Assembly: GCA_023614405.1 (NCBI GenBank)
Contig: CM042688.1
Location: forward strand, 378,807,331 to 378,871,330
Direction of reading: 5' to 3'
Length of the DNA: 64,000 nt
From: Avena insularis
Taxonomy: Eukaryota; Streptophyta; Magnoliopsida; Poales; Poaceae
Under the pieces are notes generated by a model. It was not told the origin of the DNA. It made no database searches and worked only from the letters and a program-made list of their open reading frames with translations. A program made the position numbers and the translations under genes. Each line of letters opens with the position of its first letter. Positions within the stretch are counted from its first letter, which is position 1. Positions 33,801 to 44,417 of this stretch are shown here, piece by piece.

Positions 33801-34513
33801 TGGCGAGGTTGGGGAAGGGCGGCTGCACGGTTAGTGGCTTCGAACGCTACAGAGGAGAGGATGAGGGTGACGGGTCCATGTGGGAGCGGTCACGATGCGA
33901 GGTGGGGCCGAGTTGGGGTGGCTTGCAGTGCGGGGTTTGGTTGTAGGACGCGCCTGGGAGCATGCGGGCGCGCGCGTCACACGGGACGAAATAGGCGGTA
34001 GCGTGTGCAGCGGGCTAGAGCGGGCGATAGTCGCGCTGTCGTGGGGGTGTCGGTGGGTGGGTGGGTCCTGGGTGGTTTGCTGCATGTGGTTCTGGTGGTT
34101 GGCGGCAGGGTAGATGGGACTAGGGTTTGGATGGGGTAGGGTTAGGGTTCGGGTAGATGGGGATTAGGGATTTTATCTGGGGTAGTAGGTGGCTGCGGGC
34201 TGGGCCGTTAGGCCTGACCAGCCGCTGCCTCCTCCGATAAAATAGTTTTTTTATTATTATTTTGAATACTTTTATAAATATCTTTTAGATATACAAAATA
34301 TCCTGAAGAGACCGGGGTTTTAGTTTGAAATAGAGGAGGGGAGTAATTAGAAAACAAACTAGGCTTTTAGAAAATAGTTTTAGGCAAACATATGCATGAT
34401 GACATGACGATGCTCAAATGCAATGTGGCATGATGACATGAGAATGCGGTCACGATGATGCACCAAATAAAAACAAGCGATTTTCTAGTTCTGATTTTAC
34501 CCGGGGTGCTACA
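30816..34513 (-). repeat. Long LTR of L (about 3.7 kb)
   Basis: It begins TGTAACACCC on the plus strand and ends GGGTGCTACA, so its ends are inverted copies TGTA(A/G)CACCC. It contains a tandem repeat (31466-31720), an AT-rich part (32700-33050) and a GC-rich part (33460-34200). Short blocks match element I (for example CCATAACC..GGACAC.GCT.T near 31757 and 59943). The flanks TCGTT and ATTCG do not form a target duplication. No gene is supported inside. Confidence 0.6.
31466..31720. repeat. Three-copy tandem repeat (about 85-bp unit)
   Basis: Units start at about 31466, 31550 and 31638. Each has GGCA.TTTTA, then ATTCTGTTGTAGTT-like, then TTACTAG..., followed by GCATGAG.CATCC in the first two. 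Confidence 0.75.
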
Positions 34514-35090
34514 ATTCGACACCACTAACAATGGTACGGGAAAGAAGGCCGACGATCTGAATCTTCTCTCTTCGTGTAAATCTTCGCGACACCACTAATA
34601 AGAATTCTTGCTCTATCTTGAAATCGGCAACAACACCAACAAGAGATCGTTGCTCATGTTCGTTGCGAGAATACTCCGAAAAAACAAAGACAGAGGTAAA
34701 GGTCTCAAAAGATAAGGCCACCTTTAACTTCTGTGAAAGGAGTAAATTGCATTGATCCAACAATTCGTTGTACAAAAGCAAATAATAAGAGTAGTGTTAT
34801 GGTCGTGACTCCATCTCGCACTCAAAGCATTACTCTATACATGAATAGAAAAGTTATGCAACCAACTCTCGGAATTCAGACTGAAGATCTTGACAAGCGA
34901 TGTTCGGAAACAAAGGAGTGATGCAGCTTCTTCATCGAATCTAGCATAGATGATGTTGTCGCGTTGGAAAACACCGGATGATACAGAAGATATCGTATGA
35001 AAAGACACAATGACTAGGTGTCGTGATGGTTTCATTGACATGAACAACACATGCTCAAGGTATACTCCAACTTCACCAAGTCATCCTACT
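34514..35090 (-). other. Internal fragment of L
   Basis: Minus-strand sequence leading into L's LTR. A 72-codon frame (35050-34835) shows no known domain. The motif TTAGTGGTGTCG occurs twice within about 80 bp of the LTR. Confidence 0.4.
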
Positions 35091-35100
35091 CATATGTTTT

Positions 35101-37492
35101 TCAACAATACGGATATCCGTCAAGGGAGCCAACGAGCGGGCTTGGATCAGCACCAAAGACTACAACAAGATCATTTAGATCAACCGGCACCTCCTTTGAC
35201 GGAAAAACTTCGGCATGCAAGCTCTTGAAGGCACGGCGTGAGCGGACAAGGAGGTTACGCCCATGAAAATGATTAGCCTCCAAGGTGCTAACATCATCTG
35301 ATAAAGGGTTGACCTTCTTATCTTTGTCTAGCAGTAAATTCTAGCTTGTCAGCTCCGTGCATAAGGAAAAAGGTTAAAGAACCAGAAGAGAAAAAACATA
35401 AAGGGGAGCATTGAGGATCTCCAAGCGCTTCTGAAGATTTTCATCCCAGGTGGCAACTTGCTTAGCCTTCTCTTCGGCATCAGCGCTGGCTTTCTGCTTG
35501 GCCTCCTCCAGAGCTTTCTCGGCAACCCGAAGTTTGGCCTCTAGATCATCGGCACGCTTCATCACCTCGTCCCGGATGACCTCGGACTCTTTGGCAGTGG
35601 CTAAAGAAATCAAAAAGTAATACAGAAAGTCGGGAAAAAGGGAGCGAGTGCAAAAGTCGTAAAAAGATGAAAATATACCTTTCAGACTTTCGGCTTCATT
35701 ATGTATCTTGATGAAGTGATAGGCCATATCAACCATCTCACGCATCACATGCTGCAAAGAAGAACATCAGGAATAACAAGCAAAGGAGAAGCCATGGCCA
35801 AGTTCAAAGAACAGATACACTTACGTCTTGCATATCCACCTCGACAGGGTTTTCAGAAATCACCACACCTTTACCATCTGGTTTTCTTCTTTTTGCGGTG
35901 GCGGTTTGGCAAAGTGGCAACATCTTTCTGGATAATTTGACCCACAGGAGATGCATGCAACTCCTTTGGGTCTATGGATGGCTACGGAGATCTTGCAGAA
36001 GGAGGGGCAACAGATGTACCAGGAGGAGATAGGGGAGGATCTTCCCCATCATCACCACTACAAAAGCAAACACAAAAATCTCAATCGACATGCTCATCCG
36101 AAAAAACAATAAAAGGGCAGAAAGTACTTATGAAGAAACGTTTTACGTAAAGCAGAACTGATTCATCTGGGGAGGAACCGATGAAACTGGGATGGCATGC
36201 AGAGGCTTTGAGCCAGTGGAGTCATCCGAGTCTTCAATCGTCTCTGCTGCAGAGCACTTTCTTTTCTCGCCAACGAGCGCCATGCAAAAATCTTCAGAAC
36301 AAGCCGACGGAAGAGACAGCATCCTCGAGGAAGATTCTGCGACAGACGACTCCATCTCCTCGTCGGCAGCAGTCCTAGTCATAGGAAGATCGTCAGACGC
36401 AGAAGGATCAGCGGAGAGCTCGCCGTTTTCAGGGAGAGGAGGCAAGGAGGATAGATGATCATAGTCCTATACGATAAAAGATCCACAATCACAAAGGAGG
36501 ATAATCATAAACACAAAGAGAGATAGCGAACTCGCATAAGATAGCAAGCTGTGGAAATTTACCTCTAGAAGGCAGTTTTTCTTACCAAATGGCTCTTCAT
36601 GGCAATTTGAGGGGACCAGGATTTTCTTGGTCAGTGTGGTGAAGTTCTAAACCCTTTTTTCATAGGCCTTGAGGGTAACGTCCTCCGGTGAAATCCTCGT
36701 CAGATCCTTCTTGCCAGTATACGCCCACATACCAGCAAGCCTTTCTTGGAGAGGCTGCACACATATCCGCAAAAAATATGCCAGGATTTAGAGACCTGAC
36801 AATTCCTTGCCAACCTCATGGCATAGTTTGGCAATACGAGCAAGAAGGGGTTCAATCTCCGTCATTTCTTTGGGAGTGGGATGTTGATCCCAAGAATCAA
36901 GTTTTCGACAAGACTTTTTGGGGTCAAAGGGGGCTAAGCCAAAAGTTTGGCCCTCGACCGTCTGATCCTTGATGTAAAACCACCTGGTTTTCTACCCATG
37001 GATGGAATCAGTGATTTTGAAATCAAAATAGTCGACATCGGAGCGAACAGAGAAAATGGCACCACCGACGTCATGAACGATGGTGTTGGTGGCATTCCGA
37101 CAAACATAGAAGAAATACTTCCACATGCCCCAATGGGGATGGATCCCGAGGAAGCAATCACAAAGAGTAACAAAGCAAACAACATGAAGGATATAATTGG
37201 GTGTGAGATGATACAACTGCACGCCATAGAAGAAAAGGAGAACACGAAGGAATTCATGGACTGGAAGAAAAAGGCTGCAGAATAAAAAAGAGAGAAACAT
37301 TACCCTCCATCCTAATTCGAGGATTGTAGCTGCCTCATCCCCAGGTAGCTTGAAGGTGCCCTCCTCCAGATGGCCGGAGTTCTGCGCCTCATGCAACTCC
37401 CGCATAATGCATTTCGAAGCGGCCCATCTAAAAGACCTCTTTATGGTGGCCTTGGCGGCAATGGTGAAAGTCCACACCTTTCTCTTGCCCAT
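35101..37492 (-). pseudogene. Antisense ORF of D with Transposase_28-like domain
   Basis: The start ATG is taken at 37492 (MGKRKVWTF); the longer frame from 37564 begins inside the inserted LTR of C. Reading leftward: a basic N-terminus, then (37260-36995) VHEFLRVLLFFYGVQLYHL, FVTLCDCFLGIHPHWGMWK and VRSDVDYFDFK. These match the plant 'putative gypsy type transposon' domain (PF04195, Transposase_28) as I know it. A TAG at 36992-36994 replaces an expected Trp. The same frame then continues (FGLAPFDPKK, EIEPLLARIAKLCHEVGKEL) to about 36795. Further coding pieces are at 36445-36143 (acidic, Ser-rich), 35757-35400 (coiled coil: ADDLEAKLRVAEKALEEAKQ) and 35283-35101 (NLLVRSRRAFKSLHAEVFPS). Introns are likely. 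Function is unknown. Confidence 0.65.
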
Positions 37493-37521
37493 GATGGTGG
37501 AGGAGCAGCAGTAGCACATGT

Positions 37522-37526
37522 AAGAA
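37522..37526. repeat. Left target-site duplication of C (imperfect)
   Basis: AAGAA, versus ATGAA at 43129-43133. Confidence 0.5.
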
Positions 37527-38508
37527 TGCTTACTCAATATGTTGAGCTCGTTGGGGAACCCCAAGAGGAAGGTATGATGAGTATACCAACAAGTTTTCCC
37601 TCAGTTATGAAACCAAGGTTATCAAACCAGTAGGAGCAAGGAAACACCTCCCAGGTGTTGTTTCCAACTTGGAATCCTGCACAACACAATCACATAACTT
37701 TGCCCCCAACTCAGTGAGGTTATCAATCTCACCGGTTTTGCTGAAAACAAAGGATTAAACGTATTGTGTGGAAGATAGTAATTGCTTACAGAAAGTAAAC
37801 AGAAAACAGTAAATAGTAGATTGTAGATTGATAGTAAAAGAAAGGACCGTGGTCCATAGTTCACTAGTGGTGATTCTCCTTAAGATAGATGACATGTTGG
37901 GTGAACAAATTACAGCGGGGCAATTGACAAACATCGGGAAAGCATACATGCATATACTAATCATCTTGACTCCTATGAGATTTGATTGGGCATTACAACA
38001 TTATACATAGACCGTAATCCAACTGCATCTATGACTAATAATCCACCTTCAGGTTATCATCCGAACCCCCTCCAGTATTAAGTTGCAAGCAACAGATAAT
38101 TGGATTAAGCCAAGTGTGTAAAGTAAACAACACAATTGTTCTATGAACAAAGGATTGCTGTTTTCTCCCTAGTAGCAATAGCACATCTAGTACCTTAGAG
38201 ATTTCTGTCACTTCCCCAGATTACTAGAGGCATGAACCCACTACCGAGCATAAATACTCCCTCTTGGAGTTGCTAGCATCTACTCGGCCAACATAGCTAC
38301 TAACAACGGAGAGCATGCAAGATCACAAATAACAAAGACATGATAGAATTAATAATCAATCTGAAATAGCATCTCAATATCCATCGGATCCCCGCAAACA
38401 CAACATGTAAGATTACAAATAGATGATCTTGATCATGAACGGAGCTCACAAGATCTAAACATGGTAGCACAAAGGAGAAGAACCAACCATCTAGCTACTA
38501 CATGGACC
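37527..38508 (-). repeat. Truncated 3' LTR of C
   Basis: It matches 41641 to about 42623 of the 5' LTR and stops at ACATGGACC, beyond which 3'-region sequence follows (CCAATCCAAACC, as near 671 and 51932). Confidence 0.85.
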
Positions 38509-39401
38509 AATCCAAACCAACTTATTTGAAAAAAATGCATGAATGAGGGGGTCCAACCAATTTATTCAAGAAAACTAAGCAAACAAAAACCAAAAACAAA
38601 AACGAAGACACTCCAAGAACAACACAACTGTGCACGAAACAATAAAAATGAAGTGTTTGGAAGAAACCTGAGATTTTTATTGATGAAGAAGGGGATGCCT
38701 TGGGCATCTCCAAGATTTGACGCTTGTACTTCTTGTATATTTCTTGGGTTGACACGGGTGGCATCCCCAAGCTTGAGCTTTAGTCCATTCTTCATCTCAT
38801 TACATCATTCTTTCCCTACACCTGAAAATTTCCTTCATACAAAACTTCACACAATCTTCATTAGCAAGATTAGTGTACTCAAGATAATAAGTCTTTCAGT
38901 CTCAACACAAGTAAAAGTTCTATTAAAACACAATCTACTGTAGCAATTCCCTCAAAAATCTCAATTTACCCAAAAAGAACCAAATAAGGAATCAATAAGA
39001 AGCAAATGCAAATAGTGGCAGAAATCTATCAAAACAGACCAGCAGGTAGAAACCGATTTGTTCGAATACCTTTTGTTGCTCAAATCGAAAAGTGTTGAAC
39101 TAACAAAAGTTGGATAACAACCTGGGGCAGAAGCACAAAAAATTACAGCTCAAATCGATGTACAGAGATTTTTCACGGATTTTTACAGCGAAGCACAAAA
39201 ATCTGTTTCGGGACAACAACTTTCCCAATCATTACTTCTCTCTCATTAGAGGTTACTCTTGGCACAAAAACCACACAAAATGATAAGAAGATGTTATTAT
39301 TGATGAAATAACTTCCAAGACTCATCAAAAACTTTGGGTTATCTCCCAATAAGTACTTTTCTTTAACACCTTTAAGTTAGGCATAAGAAGCAAGAAAAGA
39401 A
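38509..39401 (-). other. Remnant 3' region of C
   Basis: Non-coding. Matches G 675-1550 and B 51934-52816. Confidence 0.7.
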
Positions 39402-41462
39402 TCAAGTATTCTCAAATGAAGAAGCATTAAGAGCAGATTCTATTTTAATAGGAGAGGCAAAGGGAATCTTCTCTCTCTTCTTAGAGAAGTGTTCTATACC
39501 TTTCTTGAGTGGGACTTGATATTCAATGGTGCCTTCTTTCATATTGATAATGGCACCAACAGTTCTACGAAAAGGTCTACCCAAAATAATAGGACAAGAA
39601 GCATTGCATTCAACATCCAAAACATAGAAATCAATGGGTACATAGACATTGTTAACCATATTAAGAACATCATTAATACTCCCCATGAGTTTCTTTTTAG
39701 CATTATCATCAAGTGGGACATTTAAATAACAATCTTCCAATGGTGGCAAATCAAACATTTCATAAATATTTCTAGGCATAATAGAAACACTACTATCAAG
39801 ATCACATAAAGCTTTGAGATCAAAATCATTTACTTTCATATTAATGATGGGTTCCCGACAATCTTCTAATTTCATAGGAATAGAGGCTTTATGTTTCATC
39901 TTTTCTTCTTTAATTTTTATGAGAGCATCAATAATGTGTTTTGTAAAGGCCATATTCATAGCACTAGCATTAGGACTTTTAGAAAGATTTTGTAGGAACA
40001 TAATTACTTCAGAGATATTGCAACCATCAAGATCAAAATCACAATTATCATCTAAAGAAGTAGAGCTATTGTTTCCCATTTTTCGAAGAATTTCAGCATT
40101 TTTATTAGAAAAGGTTCCATTGGGTTTACTAGCTTCAACATTAGTGGTAGTGATAGTAGAAATACTAATATTCCTAGCAATTTGATCTTCCCTTCCCCAC
40201 TTATCATGCAGTTCAGTTAATAGTCTAACATTTTCATTAATTCTAACTTGTATGGCATTAGTAGCAGCAAAAGGATTTTCAATAGTTTCAGGTTTAGCAG
40301 CCATTTTATTAATCAAAGAGGATTGTGCTTCAGACAAAGATGATATGTTTCTTTCAGCATTAGAAAGTTTTAATTGCAAACTAGGAATTTCCCTATTTAA
40401 ACTCTCAAGTTGATGGCTAATATTTTTCAAGGTAGTAGATTGTTCCTCCATGGTTTTAGTAAATAATTTATTCTTCTCATATTGCATTTGCATGAAATTT
40501 TTTGTGGCTCTTTCAACTTCTAAAATTCTTCCTTCACTAGGTATTCCATGTTTGCCATGATAACCATAAGTATTATTAGGAGGGTAAGGCCTATAATTAT
40601 TATTACCATAAGCATTGTTACCAAAATTATTATTTCTTATAAAGTTCACATCAACTTGCTCTTCTTGAGCAACTAAAGAAGCTAAGGGAACATGATTTGG
40701 ATCAATATGAGCTTTCCCATTAACAAGCATAGACATAATAACATCAATTTTATCACTCGAGGAGGAGGTTTCTTCAACAGAATTTACCTTCTTACCTTGT
40801 GGAGCTCTCTCAGTGTGCCATTTAGAATAGTTAACCATCATATTATCCAGAAGTTTTGTTGCAGCACCCAAAGTAATGGTCATAAAGGTACCTCCAGCAG
40901 CAGAATCCAGTAGATTTCTTGAAGAATAGTTCAATCCTGCATAAAAGGATTGGATAATCATCCAAGCAGTCAGTCCATGAGTGGGAAAATTCTTTACCAA
41001 AGATTTCATTCTTTCCCAAGGTTGAGCAACATGTTCATTATCAGATTGTTTAAATTTCATTATTTCACTTCTCATAGATATAATCTTAGCAGGAGGATAG
41101 TATTTTCCAATGAAAGCATCTTTGTATTTAGTCCAAGAATCAATACTATTTCTAGTTAGGGATTGCAACCATTCTTTAGCTTTTCCTCTCAAAGAGAAAG
41201 GAGACAATTTAAGCTTAATAATATCTCCATCTATATTCCTATGTTTTTGCATCTCACAAAGTTCAATAAAGTTATTAAGATGAGCAGCAACATCTTTAGT
41301 ACCAATACCAGAAAATTGTTCTCTCATAACAAGATTGAGTAAAGCAGGTTTAATTTCAAAGAAAGTAGCTTCAGGAACAGGAGGAGCAATAGGTGTGCAC
41401 ATGAAATCATTCTTGTTGGTGATAGTGAAGTCACACAACTTAGTTTTTTCAAGAGTAGACAT
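39402..41462 (-). CDS. Gag-protease protein of element C (686 aa)
   Basis: An intact frame from ATG at 41462, 149 bp after the primer site. Residues about 85-185 form a retrotransposon gag core (LSPFSLRGKAKEWLQSL, YKDAFIGKYYPPAKI, PWERMKSLVKNFPTHGL). Residues about 275-300 are Asn/Tyr/Pro-rich (NNNFGNNAYGNNNYRPYPPN). Predicted coiled coil follows (about 310-395). A retropepsin-like domain occupies about 565-660, with ALCDLDSSVSIMP, DFYVLDVE and ILGRPFRRTVGAI. The active-site Gly of the Athila-type D-L-G motif is Asp here, so activity is doubtful. There is no zinc knuckle, no RT and no integrase. A trans-mobilised element would need this for particles; the long intact frame suggests recent use. 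Confidence 0.85.
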   Translation of the reverse strand: MSTLEKTKLCDFTITNKNDFMCTPIAPPVPEATFFEIKPALLNLVMREQFSGIGTKDVAAHLNNFIELCEMQKHRNIDGDIIKLKLSPFSLRGKAKEWLQSLTRNSIDSWTKYKDAFIGKYYPPAKIISMRSEIMKFKQSDNEHVAQPWERMKSLVKNFPTHGLTAWMIIQSFYAGLNYSSRNLLDSAAGGTFMTITLGAATKLLDNMMVNYSKWHTERAPQGKKVNSVEETSSSSDKIDVIMSMLVNGKAHIDPNHVPLASLVAQEEQVDVNFIRNNNFGNNAYGNNNYRPYPPNNTYGYHGKHGIPSEGRILEVERATKNFMQMQYEKNKLFTKTMEEQSTTLKNISHQLESLNREIPSLQLKLSNAERNISSLSEAQSSLINKMAAKPETIENPFAATNAIQVRINENVRLLTELHDKWGREDQIARNISISTITTTNVEASKPNGTFSNKNAEILRKMGNNSSTSLDDNCDFDLDGCNISEVIMFLQNLSKSPNASAMNMAFTKHIIDALIKIKEEKMKHKASIPMKLEDCREPIINMKVNDFDLKALCDLDSSVSIMPRNIYEMFDLPPLEDCYLNVPLDDNAKKKLMGSINDVLNMVNNVYVPIDFYVLDVECNASCPIILGRPFRRTVGAIINMKEGTIEYQVPLKKGIEHFSKKREKIPFASPIKIESALNASSFENT

Positions 41463-41612
41463 TTTTTTAATAAAGAAAGCAAACTAGTACAACTAGTTTT
41501 TTTTGTATTTTTGATAAAGAAACAAGCAAACAAAGCAGAAATAAACTAAGCAAAACAAATAAAACAAAGTAATGAGATTGGTTATGAGGGACTCTGTGAA
41601 GATGTCCTTGAC

Positions 41613-41630
41613 TCCCCGGCAACGGCGCCA
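41613..41630 (-). promoter_or_regulatory. Primer-binding site of C (tRNA-Asp, perfect)
   Basis: On the minus strand this is TGGCGCCGTTGCCGGGGA, fully complementary to the 3' end of plant tRNA-Asp(GUC). Confidence 0.88.
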
Positions 41631-41640
41631 GAAAAAGTCT

Positions 41641-43128
41641 TGCTTACTCAATATGTTGAGCTCGTTGGGGAACCCAAAGAGGAAGGTATGATGAGTATAG
41701 CAACAAGTTTTCCCTTAGTTATGAAACCAAGGTTATCGAACCAGTAGGAGCAAGGAAACACCTCCCAGATGTTGTTTCCAACTTGGAATCCTGCACAACA
41801 CAATCACATAACTTTTCCCCCAACTCAGTGAGGTTGTCAATCTCACATGTTTTGCTGAAAACAAAGTATTAAATGTGTTGTGTGGAAGATAGTAATTGCT
41901 TGCAGAAAGTAAACAGAAAACAGTAAATAGTAGGTTGTAGATTGATAGTAAAAGTAAGGAACAGGGTCCATGGTTCACTAGTGGTGATTCTCCTTAAGAT
42001 AGATGACATGTTGGGTGAACAAATTACAGCGGGGCAATTGACAAACATCGAGAAAGCATACATGCATATACTAATCATCTTGACTCCTATGAGATTTGAT
42101 TGGGCATTACAACATTATACATAGACCGTAATCCAACTGCATCTATGACTAATAACCCACCTTCCGGTTATCATCCGAACCCTCTCCAGTATTAAGTTGC
42201 AAGCAACAGATAAATGCATTAAGCAAAGTGTGTAAACTAAACAATACGATTGTTCTATGAACAAAGTATTGCTGTTTTCTCCCTTGTAGCAACAACACAT
42301 CTAGTACCTTAGATATTTCTGTCACTTCCCTAGATTACTAGAGGCATGAACCCACTATCGAGCATAAATACTCCCTCTTGGAGTTGCTAGCATCTACTCG
42401 GCCAAGATAGCTACTAACAACAGAGAGCATGCAAGATCACAAATAATAAAGACATGATAGAATCAATAATCAATCTGAAATAGCATCTCAATATCCATCG
42501 GATCCTCGCAAACACAACATGTAAGATTACAAATAGATGATCTTGATCATGAACGGAGCTCACAAGATCTAAACATGGTAGCACAAAGGAGAAGAACCAA
42601 CCATCTATCTACTACATGGACCCGTAGTCTAGGGATGAACTACTCACGCATCACACCAGAGGCAGGCATGGTGATGAAAAAGGCCTCCAGGGTGAATTCT
42701 CCCCTCTGGCAGGGTGCCGGGAAGAGCTTCAGATCCCTCCCGATCTAGGGATGGAGATGACAGCGGCTACAGACTCTTTCGTGGAATTTTGATCGGGTAC
42801 TTAGGGTTTCTATATCGGAGGCTTCTTATAGGCAAAAGGGGTGGCCGAGGGGGTGCTCGAGGCAGCCGCACCACGCCCTAGCGCGGGCCAGGCCTGGCCG
42901 CACGGCCAGGTGGTGTGGCCGGCCCCTAGACCCTCTCCGTCTCGTCATTTTCTGACTTTCCTGGAACCAAAAACAGCAGAAAACAGGCAACTGGCACTGT
43001 GGCATCTTGTTAATAGGTTAGTCCCAGAAAGTGTATAAAAATACTCCAAAGTGTTGACAAAACATAAGAAAGTAGATATAAAACAAGCATGGAACATCAA
43101 AAATTATAGATACGTTAGCAACATATCA
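41641..43128 (-). repeat. 5' LTR of C (1488 bp)
   Basis: The minus strand starts TGATATGTTGCTAACGTATC and ends GAGTAAGCA. It contains a decayed copy of the GC-rich hairpin near 42866-42920. It pairs with 37527-38508 over its distal two thirds. Confidence 0.88.
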
Positions 43129-43133
43129 ATGAA
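43129..43133. repeat. Right target-site duplication of C (imperfect)
   Basis: ATGAA, versus AAGAA at 37522-37526. Confidence 0.5.
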
Positions 43134-43330
43134 TAGCCGGAGAAGGCGAGAGAGACAAAGGAAAGCAAGGGTGCAAGGAAGAAGATGACGCTAGCGAAGA
43201 AATGGTAAAAAACAGTAAAAGAAATCTCCTTCCCTTTATAAAGAGCCAAGGCACATAGCTTGGACCGTTCGATGTAAAATGGAACCGTCAGAAACACACA
43301 CGACGGTGACACGTGTCAAAAGATTTCGTA
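43129..43330 (-). promoter_or_regulatory. Promoter and leader of D's antisense ORF
   Basis: On the minus strand, a perfect 12-bp palindrome, TGACACGTGTCA (43307-43318, G-box CACGTG), is followed about 65 bp downstream by CTTTATAAAGGG (43232-43243, TATA box). A pyrimidine-rich leader runs to the C insertion and on to the ATG at 37492. With C removed, the TATA-to-ATG distance is about 140 bp. The arrangement is that of a plant RNA polymerase II promoter. Confidence 0.6.
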
Positions 43331-44417
43331 AAGGAAAAAAACTTAAGTAGTTATTATTGCGATAAAAACGGGAGAACCTTGCATGACCCCTCAATCTTCA
43401 CGCGGAAAAAGGGACGTGCAGTCAAAAAACTCCGCTGAACACGACACCCACGCGTCATCATTACTACTACACGGTCCCACGCTCGAAACATCCCGTCGAG
43501 ACGTGTCTTCTGAGAATCAACAGTATAAACTCATCATCAGTAACGTCATAGAAAAGCAAGTTGTAAAGAGAACTACGACTCTGTAAAAAGGATAGGGACC
43601 CAAAGAAAAGAAAATTTGGAGTTGAAGTAAATTCCTCCATGAAAAAGATTGAGACTACAATCGAATATAAATATCTCGACTATAGCCTCGAGGGCTACTC
43701 CTATTAGGAGCGCTGGCCGCGCACCCAACAAAATTTAAAGGAACACTGATGCCATAAATATAATGCAATTTTTCGAGCCTATGTCCCAATGCATACATCC
43801 AAACATAGCCTTGGAGGCTACTCCTATCAGAGTACCGACGCGTACCTGACAAAGAAAAACAGATAAATATCCTTCAACAATGACTCATGTCGGGAGCTCC
43901 TACAGAAACAAGAAAACTTCAAAAATTCCAACAGCCAAACAAGGCAGCCGACATAAATCAATAAATCTCGGATTGCGTCCGATGCGATAAAAACTCCGAA
44001 TGCCGTGTCCAAGACATGAAGGTAAGACCCCAGGATTTGTCTTGTGTGGCCTGGTAATCGCACAAGAATGCGCTCTACCGGTAAAATAAACGTATCAACA
44101 ATACGATGAAAAATCCCGATGGACGTCTTGGGTACCTGATAAAATAGAATTGGGATTCAGTATTTGATAAGACCTCAGTGGCTCGAACTGAATTACGCCA
44201 GTTATAATTCCGAGTTCAGGCCCGAGGACTTGAATTTGATGTAGGTCAACTTTGTTTTTGCCCAGGAGTAATTAACTGATTCCTGATCCATCGTAAGCAT
44301 CAATCTTGTTGAACCAAATCCCCACAAAAACTAAAAAACCATAGAAATAATGCATAGAAAAAAATATCTTTGAGACTCAACCAGAATCTACAATTCAGGT
44401 AGAGTCTCGGGGGCTAC
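43331..44417 (+). other. 3' non-coding region of D with repeated PPT-like motifs
   Basis: No ORF is supported. Two repeats about 123 bp apart each contain a GGCTACTCCTAT motif (43686-43711 and 43809-43835). The true polypurine-like tract GTCTCGGGGGCTAC (44404-44417) precedes the LTR. Confidence 0.55.

Larger units (their letters stand above)
30816..35090 (-). mobile_element. Element L: 3' LTR and internal fragment of a probable Tekay-like chromovirus
   Basis: A 3.7-kb LTR (30816-34513) is preceded on the minus strand by a fragment of about 0.6 kb of internal sequence with GAATTCTTATTAGTGGTGTC and GTTAGTGGTGTCG next to the LTR, a context I associate with the 3' end of Tekay/Del-type Gypsy elements. 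No pol domain is seen. The right end, where D's antisense ORF begins, is approximate (35050-35100). Confidence 0.5.
37527..43128 (-). mobile_element. Element C: gag-protease LTR retrotransposon without pol, with internal deletion
   Basis: The minus-strand order is 5' LTR (43128-41641), tRNA-Asp primer site, a 686-codon gag-protease ORF, a shortened 3' region and a truncated 3' LTR (38508-37527). Its ends start TGATATGTTGC. It is related to B. Compared with B it lacks about 0.5 kb of the 3' LTR and about 1.8 kb of 3' region, including the polypurine tract, joined at a 2-bp overlap (CC at 38507-38508). Confidence 0.85.

Noticed and set aside
33722..34113. GC-rich ORFs in the L LTR
   Set aside because: Long frames are expected by chance on both strands in GC-rich DNA; no conserved domain and several overlapping alternatives.
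30816..34513. L as a solo LTR
   Set aside because: Flanks TCGTT and ATTCG are not a target duplication, and the right flank looks like retrotransposon internal sequence leading into the LTR.
37493..37564. Upstream ATG extension of D's antisense ORF
   Set aside because: This part lies inside or at the border of the inserted LTR of C, so it is not the native start. The ATG at 37492 fits the conserved N-terminus.
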